Below, in pieces: positions 54,232 to 61,975 of a stretch of 64,000 nucleotides of DNA. Every line of letters begins with the position of its first letter. Positions within the stretch are counted from its first letter, which is position 1. The translations under genes were made by a program, and so were the position numbers. Below the pieces are notes generated by a model, which did not search any database, was not told the DNA's origin, and worked only from the letters and a program-made list of their open reading frames with translations. Origin of the DNA: Acidobacteriota bacterium (GTDB taxonomy: Bacteria; Acidobacteriota; Vicinamibacteria; Marinacidobacterales; Marinacidobacteraceae); contig JAJDUD010000064.1 of NCBI GenBank assembly GCA_022826825.1, positions 62,001 through 126,000 on the forward strand. The letters are read 5' to 3'.

Positions 54232-54886
54232 CGTGACCTCCCGTTCCGGGGAGCGGCAGCGCCGGGTGAACTCCGGTCCATGACGGGGCCCGGATACCGA
54301 CGCCTCCCCAATAGGCCGATTGTCCCTCAATTGGGACTGCCTTCACCACGTGAAAACTCCAGGTGTCACGAGTCTCCGCGGTTGACCGTGATGTAGCGGC
54401 GTTGCTGGAGAGCCGACCGGCGAGCTGCCGGGCCAGGTGCTCCAGGGCCCCGGTTCCGGGGAACGGTGGGCCGCTCCGCTCACGAAACCGTAGGGCTCCA
54501 CCTTCTTCGAAACCGAGGTGCTCACCGGGTGAAACGAGGCCGCGCGCGTCGTGCCCACCTGTGTTGGGCGCCACTCCGGAGGCTTGATTCCCCGGACGGT
54601 GTCCGGCAAGATAACTCCGGTGGGTCCGGTGTGAACCAGGGGGTCGAGGTGATCGTGAGCGTTGCCGGAGGCGGCACGGCATCCCCTGAACCTCGCCGTT
54701 CCTGGAACCTGCGCGCAGCCGTTCAGGAGGGACTCCGCTGATCGCGCAAGGCTTCCCGGCGGCATCCTCCGTCGCCTCCTTCCCTGCGAGGTGCGGCCAA
54801 CGCCGGACTCGTCGCGGGCGGCGTCTTCATTCTGATCCGAGCCTTGCGCGTTCTGCCCGGCCCCGCGCCTCCCGTTAGAGCACACG
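54232..54886. other. 655-bp divergent intergenic region between efflux operon and PKS
   Basis: The gap separates two large, divergent transcription units and must hold their promoters. Short open frames are present but none with recognisable motifs. The only distinctive sequence is the dyad at 54322-54337. Confidence 0.5.
54322..54337. promoter_or_regulatory. Dyad GTCCC-N6-GGGAC in the divergent region
   Basis: GTCCCTCAATTGGGAC is a 5-bp inverted repeat about an AATT core, 91 bp before the MFP start and 550 bp before the PKS start. It might be an operator of the efflux operon. The regulator is not in this window. Confidence 0.4.
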
Positions 54887-57800
54887 ATGGATGATCCGAG
54901 GTCCGACGATGCCGTCGCCATCGTCGGATATTCCCACCGCCTGCCAGGCGGCCTCCGTACCGACGACGATTTCTGGCGACTCCTGAGCGAACGGGAAACC
55001 GTCCGGGAGCCCGTCACCGGCCGCTACGGGCGGGGCTACCGGCCGATCGGAGAGTTCTCGGGGCCGGGCCGCTTCGCGAGCGCCTACGAAGGCCTGATCC
55101 GCGACGAGGGGGAGAAGCTCTTCGATCGCGGTCTGTTCGGCATGTCGCACCACGAAATGCTGTCGGCCGATCCGCACGTACGGATGCTGTTGACCTGTAC
55201 CTGGGAGGCCTGTGAACAGGCCGGATGGGACCTGCTGTCGTTGCGGAACAGCCGAACCGGCGTCTTCGTCGGAGCACAGGTTCCGGCAACCTCGAACTGG
55301 CGCCGGCCGCTGGGCGCAACCGAGTTTTCCATCGCCAGCATCAGCGTGGCCATGCTGGCCAACCGCATCTCCTATCACTTCAACCTGATGGGACCCTCGC
55401 TCGCCTGCTGCACCGCATGTTCCGCCAGCCTGACCGCGCTGCATACCGCGTTGAACGCACTGCGCTCCGGCGACTGCGAACAGGCTTTCGTGGCGTCGGC
55501 CAACTACCTGGGCTCCGCGCGGCTCAGCACCGGCTTCAACGCGCTGGGGGTCATCAGCCCGGATGGGCGATGCCACTCCTTCGACGCGGAGGCGAACGGC
55601 TACATGCGTTCGGAAGGAGCCTTCGTTTTCGCGATCAAACCGCTGGCGGCGGCCGAACGGGACGGCGACCCCATCCACGCCGTGGTGGAGGCCACCGCGA
55701 TCAATGCCGCAGGCGCCGCCGACGGTGCTCCGGGCCTTGCGGCGGGGCGCTACATCACGGCGCCGACCCGACATGCGCAGGTGGACCTGATGCGCGCGGC
55801 CTGCGCCCGCGCCGGCCGGGAGCCGCGGGAGTTCGACTACGTCGAAGCCCATGCGACCGGCACGGTGGTCGGCGACCGCATCGAGGGCAACGCCATCGCC
55901 GAAGCGTTCGGTGACGGGCGGGACGCGCCGCTCCGGGTGGCAAGCGTCAAGAGCAACGTGGGGCACATGGAAGCGGCGGCGTTCACGGCGGCCCTCCACA
56001 AGGTCGTGCTGATGATGCGGCGGCGGACCTTCGCGCCGGTGTCGAAGAACTACGTGGTCGCGAATCCGGACATCGACTTCGACAGTTGCCCGATGCTGGT
56101 GCAGACGGCCTGCGATCCGTTCCCGGACCGCCCGGTGCTGGTCGGCATCAACTCCTTTGGCTTCGGCGGCTCCAACGGGCACTGCGTGGTCCGCGAATAT
56201 CGTCCCGAGTCCCGGCGGATCTGGTCGGTGCCGCTCGCGGGCAAGGCCGGTTTCATGGTCCCGCTGTCGGCGCGGACGTCCGGCGCTCTGGAAAAGAGCG
56301 CCCGAGCGCTGCGCGAGACGCTCGAGCGCCGGGAGATGGACCTGTACACCCTCGCCGGCAATCTCAGCCGCCGCCGCACCCATTTCGCCACCCGGACCTC
56401 GTTCGCCGTCCGCACCCGGGACGAGCTGATCGAAGCGCTGCGGGGTTTCGAGCGGGATCCAACCCCCATCGCCACGGCCGATCCCGAACAGCGCCGGATC
56501 GCCATGGTGTTTTCCGGACAGGGCACGCAGTGGGCCGGTTGCGGGCGCGCGCTGTACGACGCCGATCCCGTCTTCCGGCGGGTCGTCGATGTCATCGAGG
56601 ACCATTGGCGGGAGCACTCGGCCCGTTCGTTGCGCGAGGCCTGTTTCTCCGCCCCGCAGGAAGCGCTCAACGAAGTCCAGCTCGCCCAGCCCGTCATCTT
56701 CATGCTCCAGTGCGCGCTCGTGGAGCTGTTCAAGACCTGGGGCGTCTATCCCGAGTGCGTGGTCGGACACAGCTCCGGCGAGGTGGCGGCCGCCTATGCC
56801 AGCGGAGCGCTCTCCCTGGAGGAGGCAACGCGCCTGGTGTTCCATCGCGCCACCCTCCAGCAGCGCACGGCCGGCTCCGGCCGCATGCTGGCGATCGGCC
56901 TGGACCGGCCGGGCGTCGAGGCGTTGCTCGAGTCGCTGGGAGTGGGCCGGCAACCCGCAACGGACGCCGCTCTGCGCGTCGAGATCGCTTGCGAGAACGC
57001 CCCCGCCAGTACCGTCATCTGCGGCCGGGAAGCCGCCGTGCGCTCCGTCATGGAAGGACTGGACGGGCGCAACGTGCAGCATCGGCTGATTCCCGGGAAC
57101 ATCGCGTTCCACTCCAGCGCCATGGATCCGATCCGGGAGGACGCCCTCGCGGCGCTGCGCTTCCTGGACGAAGGCGCGTTCGACGCCGACGTACCCATGG
57201 TTTCCTCGGTGACCGGGGTCGCGGCGCAGGCGCTGGACGCCGCCTACTGGTGGTCGAACATCCGTCGGCCGGTGCGATTCGCGCAGGCGATGGAGACCAT
57301 CGTGCGGAACCACCGGCCCGACGTCATCCTGGAAATCGCGCCGCACAGCGCCCTGCAACCCACGATCGCGCAGTGTCTCGAAGGCGATGCCGGGCGTTCG
57401 GTCTGCATTCCGACGCTGATGCGTGACACCGATGCGAGCCGCGGCTTCCACGAGGCCCTCGGAGCGCTGTTCCGGGCGGGTGTCCACCTGGACTTCGCCG
57501 CGCAGTATCCCCGTCCCGAGCCGATCGGCCACCTGCTGCCCGGGTATCCGCGCGACGACCAGTCGGCGTCCGACGACATGAGCGACGACGAGATGTTCCT
57601 CGAGCTGGGGGAGTACGCCCACGGCCCGCTGATCGGCCACCGGGTGCCGTGCGAGCACCCGCTGTTCGAAGCGCGGCTTTCCGAGTCGGATTTCCCCTGG
57701 TTGGCGGAGCACCGCGTGCACCACGCCTCGATCATGCCGGCGGCCGGCTACATCGAGTTGCTCCTGCAGGCGTTCGAGGGCGTTCCCCTGCATGTGGAGA

Positions 57801-60800
57801 CGCTCGAGTTCCTGCAGCCGTGTCCCATCCCCAAGACGCCGGTGCGGCTCCAGACGGAGCTGTTTCCCGTGGCCAACGCGCCGGACGAGTTCACCTTCAC
57901 CATCTCGTCCCGATCGTATGAACCGGATGCCCGCAGCGAACTGCACTCGCGCGGAACCCTGCGCCTCGTAACCGGCGACCACCCGGTGAACGCGCCGCCG
58001 CGCCTCGCGGACATCGACACGACCGGCTTCGAGCCCTACTACTTCGTGGGCGAAAGCGACTTCTACGAGCGCATCGACGCGAGCCTGGGCGAGACCTTCC
58101 AGTACGGCCCCTGTTTCCGCACCATCAAGCGCGTCCTGTGGGAGGGCACGACGGCCGACTATCTGTTCGACGTCGAGATGGACGAGCGGTTGTGGACGAC
58201 GGGCCGCGACGAGGGATACGTCGCGAACCCCGCGCTGCTCGACGGCGGACTCCAGATCTTCCTCTATCACCTGCTAAGGGCGACGGACATCTTCGCCATG
58301 CCGAGGCGCGCCCAGGGAGTGACCTTCCTGCGCCCGCCGACCGGGCCACGGCTGACGCGTTACGTGAAGAAGGAAAAGGACTGGGCGGACGTCAACGAAC
58401 TGGGACAGTTCACCGAGCGGCGCGGGGAGCGCTCCGGGGGCAGCATCCGCTTCTATGACTCCGACACGGGCGATCTGGTGGCGTGCATCGACGCCTACGT
58501 CTCGTTCAACTCGAACCCGCGCTGGAACGACCTGCCCCGCAGCAAGCACGTCGTCTCCTGGCAGCCCAAGTTCGTTGCTGCCGAACCGCCTCTGACGCAG
58601 GTTCGGCCGGACGGCGAGTTCGAGCCCTCGGCCCTGGTCGCCGCGCTGGAACGGCCCGGAAGCGATCGCCGCGCCTGCCACGTCATCGAGTTCGCGGGCG
58701 GCCGCCCGCCGGAGGAAACCATCCTGAACCAGTGCCTGGACTCCCTGGACGGCGACCCCACGCACACCGAGTTCTGGGTGATCGGCGAGACGGAGGAGCA
58801 CACCCGGGCCCACTACGAGGCCTTCCAGGGCCGGGAGACCGCCCTGCGCTTCGTTTCCCTGGATCTCGCCGCGGAGCCGGCGGCGGATCTCGACACGGGT
58901 CTCCTGCGGCCGCACGCCGCCGAGATGCTGTGGCTGCACGAGGACGCCGCGGCGTTCGGGCCGGAGCAGTGGCGCCTGTTGCGGCGGCTCGCGGTCCCCG
59001 GCGGTCTGGCGCTGGTGGTTCATGGCGACGGCAGGACCGTGGAGGCGGACGGCGCCTGGACCACGGTGCACGCCGGCCGGCGCTCGACCCTGCTGCGGGC
59101 GCGGGACGCCGTCCCGGACCCCCAGGACCCGCGTCCGTTGCCCGGACCCCGGTGGGTCATCGGCGCGCCGGACAGCCCGGCCGCGGAGTGGCTGGCCCGG
59201 CTCGGCGACGCTGAGGCGATCTCCATTCCGTACGGGGAACTGGAGGACGATCGTGTCGGTACCCTCGCGGAGTGGCCCGCGGCGGCCGACCTGCGGGCGA
59301 TCGACATCTTCTGCGGCGCCGATCCCGAGGACCCGACCGGGCAGGCGCTCGTGACGCGCCTGATGGCCTTGTTCAAGGCGCTGATCCCCTTCCGCGTGGA
59401 GAACGCGCGGGGCCCCTGCCGCGTGACCCTGGTGACGCGCCGCGCCGTGATGGATGTGGCGGAACCGCGGGCGAGCGCGGTCTGGGGAGCCATCCGCAGT
59501 CTCGGGCATGAGATCGCCGCCGACTTCGGTACGGAGGCCGCGATGGATCTGCGGCTCGTGGATGTGGGCGGCGCCGAGGACCTGACGGCGTTGCGGTGGC
59601 TCGGCGAGTGCGACCTGCGGGAGCGGGAGTTGGCGATCCGCAGCAACCGGGTGTGGGCGCCGCGCCTCCTCCCCGTCCGCGAGCGTTCTCCGCTCGTCGC
59701 CGCGGGCGAGGAGTCCACCTACCGGCTGACGCTCGACAATCCGGGCCAGATCGGCGGGCTGCAGATGAAGACCTACGAGCCCGCCTCCCTCGGACCGCGC
59801 GACGTGGAGATCGAGATTGCCGCAGCGGCTCTCAATTTCCGCGACGTCATGGTGACGCTGGGGATGCTGCCGGCGCTCTCCTATGAACGCTCTGCCCTGG
59901 GCCGTACGGTGGGGATGGAAGCGAGCGGGGTCGTGCGCCGCGTGGGGAGCGGGGTGCGCACCTGCCGTGTTGGTGACGAGGTGGCCTTCACCCAGGGCGG
60001 CTGTATCGCCAACCGCGTGGTGGTCCGGGACTACCTGGTGTTCCCGAAACCCCGGGCGCTGAGCCTGGAGGAAGCCGCTTCGGCGCTCTCCGTTTACGTC
60101 ACGGCGTACTACTCCCTCCTGCATCTCGCCCGCCTGCGCGCGGGCCAGCGGGTGTTGATCCACTCGGCCATGGGAGGCGTCGGCCAGGCGGCGATCGCCC
60201 TGGCCAAACACGCGGGCGCCGAGATCTACGCCACGGCGGGAAGCGAGAGCAAGCGCGAACAACTGCTCGCTCTCGGTGTGCGCGCGGCATTCGATTCCCA
60301 CGGTTTCGATTGGTACGAAGGGGTGATGGAGGCGACCGGCGGCGAGGGCGTCCAGGTGGTCCTGAATTCGCTCGCCGGCCACCACCTCGCGCTCTGCCTG
60401 AAGGCGCTCCAACCCGGAGGGTGGCACTGCGAGATCGGCAAGGTGGACATCTACGCCGACAACGCGCTTCAGCTCAGCGTTTTCCGCAAGAACCTGCGCT
60501 TCGCGGCGATCGATATCGACCGTCTGATGAGCGACGATCCGGAGTTGGCGCGCGAGCTCTCGCAGGAGTGCCTGGACCTGCTGGAGCGGGGCGCCGTGCC
60601 TCCCTTGCCGATGACCAGCTTCGGCTACGGCGACTACGCGTCGGCGCTGCGCCTGATGACCACCGGCCGGCACACCGGAAAGCTGGTGCTCCAGGCCCCG
60701 CGAGATCCGGGCGGCGAACGCTTCCCGATCGTGGATCTGCGCCCGTATCTCGACCCGGAGGCGACGTACCTGGTCACCGGGGCGCTCGGCGGATTCGGCC

Positions 60801-61975
60801 GGCTGCTCCTGCCCTACCTGGCGGCAGCCGGGGCGCGCCACGTCACGCTGATGGACCGCGATCCGGAGCGCGGCCGCAGCGACGACTGGGTCCGCAAGAC
60901 GAGCGCTCTGTGGTACCTCACCGAAGCGATCGAGATCGACATCGTTTCGGGGGACGTCGCCCTCGAGGAGGACGTCCGGCGGTGTGTCCAGGCGTTGCAG
61001 CGGCCCCTGAAGGGCGTGTTCCACCTCGCGGGCGCCCTCGACGACTGCCTGCTGGCCGACCTGACACCCGAATCGCTCGACAGGGTCTTCGCGCCCAAGG
61101 CGCGGGGCGCCCTCAATCTGCACCGGGCGACGGCCGACTGCCCCCTGGACCACTTCGTGCTGTTCTCCTCCGTCGCCTCGACGTTCGGCAACCTGGGACA
61201 GATCAACTACAGCGCCGCCAACGGATTCCTGGACGGCCTGGCCGCTTTCCGCCGCCGCGCGGGGCTCCCCGCTCTCAGCTACAACCTGGCAGCCGTCGCC
61301 GAGGCCGGAATGGCTTCGCGCAATCTGCACGTCCTGCGGCTCGCCCGGTCGTCGGGCATGCCCCCGGTCAGCGCCGACTTCGCCATCACCAATCTCGACT
61401 ACGCCATGCGGCGGATGGGGGACCGGGAACACCTGATCACGGCCGTCTTCTCCCGGCCGCCGCTGAGCCTGGACTCGCCGGACTACCTGCGGACCGGGCG
61501 CCTGCTGAGCAACCCGGACGCGTTCTCGGTGGAGGTGGGCGGCCAACTCACGCTGGACACGGTGGTCGCCCAGATCGCGGCCAAGGTGGCCGAGCTGTGC
61601 GGACACGAAGAGGGCGGCCCGGAGGAACCGCTGTCCAGCTTCGGGCTTACCTCGATCTCGGTCGCCGAACTGGGAGCCTTCATCCGGATGGAGTTCAACT
61701 TCCAGGTCAGCGCCCTCGAACTGATGACCGAGGCTTCGGCACTCTCGCTGGCGCAGGACATCATCCACGGGAAGCAGGAGGTCGAGGAGAAGCAGGCCGA
61801 CCGGGATGAGACCGGCCTCGACACCGATTCCGCCGCGGGCCCGCAGCGCGCCCGCCGGCGGCCGTCGGCCTTCGCGAGCGCCCTCGAAGACCACTTTCCG
61901 CAGGTGAACCGAGGCGCCTCGGCGCGTGATCCGCATCCCTTGCGATCCGGTCTGCGAAGCCTTGAAGCGCCATGA
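54887..61975 (+). CDS. Type I iterative polyketide synthase, single highly reducing module
   Basis: 2362 residues from the ATG at 54887. Domains in order: KS (about 8-437; Cys178 in CCTACSASL, His in EAHATGT and in KSNVGH), AT (about 537-862; VFSGQGTQ, Ser in GHSSGE, IAFH rather than YASH, which suggests malonyl), DH (about 924-1200; His in EHRVHHASIMP with the motif Gly replaced by His, Asp in LLDGGLQ), a degenerate methyltransferase-like region (about 1260-1400), a structural-KR-like segment, ER (about 1611-1935; GGVGQAA), KR (about 1958-2140; TGALGGFG, NYSAAN) and ACP (about 2210-2290, Ser2256 in GLTSIS). No thioesterase follows; a reductase gene overlaps the stop by ATGA. A lipid-like, highly reduced chain is expected. 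Confidence 0.93.
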   Translation: MDDPRSDDAVAIVGYSHRLPGGLRTDDDFWRLLSERETVREPVTGRYGRGYRPIGEFSGPGRFASAYEGLIRDEGEKLFDRGLFGMSHHEMLSADPHVRMLLTCTWEACEQAGWDLLSLRNSRTGVFVGAQVPATSNWRRPLGATEFSIASISVAMLANRISYHFNLMGPSLACCTACSASLTALHTALNALRSGDCEQAFVASANYLGSARLSTGFNALGVISPDGRCHSFDAEANGYMRSEGAFVFAIKPLAAAERDGDPIHAVVEATAINAAGAADGAPGLAAGRYITAPTRHAQVDLMRAACARAGREPREFDYVEAHATGTVVGDRIEGNAIAEAFGDGRDAPLRVASVKSNVGHMEAAAFTAALHKVVLMMRRRTFAPVSKNYVVANPDIDFDSCPMLVQTACDPFPDRPVLVGINSFGFGGSNGHCVVREYRPESRRIWSVPLAGKAGFMVPLSARTSGALEKSARALRETLERREMDLYTLAGNLSRRRTHFATRTSFAVRTRDELIEALRGFERDPTPIATADPEQRRIAMVFSGQGTQWAGCGRALYDADPVFRRVVDVIEDHWREHSARSLREACFSAPQEALNEVQLAQPVIFMLQCALVELFKTWGVYPECVVGHSSGEVAAAYASGALSLEEATRLVFHRATLQQRTAGSGRMLAIGLDRPGVEALLESLGVGRQPATDAALRVEIACENAPASTVICGREAAVRSVMEGLDGRNVQHRLIPGNIAFHSSAMDPIREDALAALRFLDEGAFDADVPMVSSVTGVAAQALDAAYWWSNIRRPVRFAQAMETIVRNHRPDVILEIAPHSALQPTIAQCLEGDAGRSVCIPTLMRDTDASRGFHEALGALFRAGVHLDFAAQYPRPEPIGHLLPGYPRDDQSASDDMSDDEMFLELGEYAHGPLIGHRVPCEHPLFEARLSESDFPWLAEHRVHHASIMPAAGYIELLLQAFEGVPLHVETLEFLQPCPIPKTPVRLQTELFPVANAPDEFTFTISSRSYEPDARSELHSRGTLRLVTGDHPVNAPPRLADIDTTGFEPYYFVGESDFYERIDASLGETFQYGPCFRTIKRVLWEGTTADYLFDVEMDERLWTTGRDEGYVANPALLDGGLQIFLYHLLRATDIFAMPRRAQGVTFLRPPTGPRLTRYVKKEKDWADVNELGQFTERRGERSGGSIRFYDSDTGDLVACIDAYVSFNSNPRWNDLPRSKHVVSWQPKFVAAEPPLTQVRPDGEFEPSALVAALERPGSDRRACHVIEFAGGRPPEETILNQCLDSLDGDPTHTEFWVIGETEEHTRAHYEAFQGRETALRFVSLDLAAEPAADLDTGLLRPHAAEMLWLHEDAAAFGPEQWRLLRRLAVPGGLALVVHGDGRTVEADGAWTTVHAGRRSTLLRARDAVPDPQDPRPLPGPRWVIGAPDSPAAEWLARLGDAEAISIPYGELEDDRVGTLAEWPAAADLRAIDIFCGADPEDPTGQALVTRLMALFKALIPFRVENARGPCRVTLVTRRAVMDVAEPRASAVWGAIRSLGHEIAADFGTEAAMDLRLVDVGGAEDLTALRWLGECDLRERELAIRSNRVWAPRLLPVRERSPLVAAGEESTYRLTLDNPGQIGGLQMKTYEPASLGPRDVEIEIAAAALNFRDVMVTLGMLPALSYERSALGRTVGMEASGVVRRVGSGVRTCRVGDEVAFTQGGCIANRVVVRDYLVFPKPRALSLEEAASALSVYVTAYYSLLHLARLRAGQRVLIHSAMGGVGQAAIALAKHAGAEIYATAGSESKREQLLALGVRAAFDSHGFDWYEGVMEATGGEGVQVVLNSLAGHHLALCLKALQPGGWHCEIGKVDIYADNALQLSVFRKNLRFAAIDIDRLMSDDPELARELSQECLDLLERGAVPPLPMTSFGYGDYASALRLMTTGRHTGKLVLQAPRDPGGERFPIVDLRPYLDPEATYLVTGALGGFGRLLLPYLAAAGARHVTLMDRDPERGRSDDWVRKTSALWYLTEAIEIDIVSGDVALEEDVRRCVQALQRPLKGVFHLAGALDDCLLADLTPESLDRVFAPKARGALNLHRATADCPLDHFVLFSSVASTFGNLGQINYSAANGFLDGLAAFRRRAGLPALSYNLAAVAEAGMASRNLHVLRLARSSGMPPVSADFAITNLDYAMRRMGDREHLITAVFSRPPLSLDSPDYLRTGRLLSNPDAFSVEVGGQLTLDTVVAQIAAKVAELCGHEEGGPEEPLSSFGLTSISVAELGAFIRMEFNFQVSALELMTEASALSLAQDIIHGKQEVEEKQADRDETGLDTDSAAGPQRARRRPSAFASALEDHFPQVNRGASARDPHPLRSGLRSLEAP

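Noticed and set aside
54343-55017. Regulator gene in the divergent region before the PKS
   Set aside because: Frames on both strands are Arg/Ser-rich with no helix-turn-helix pattern.
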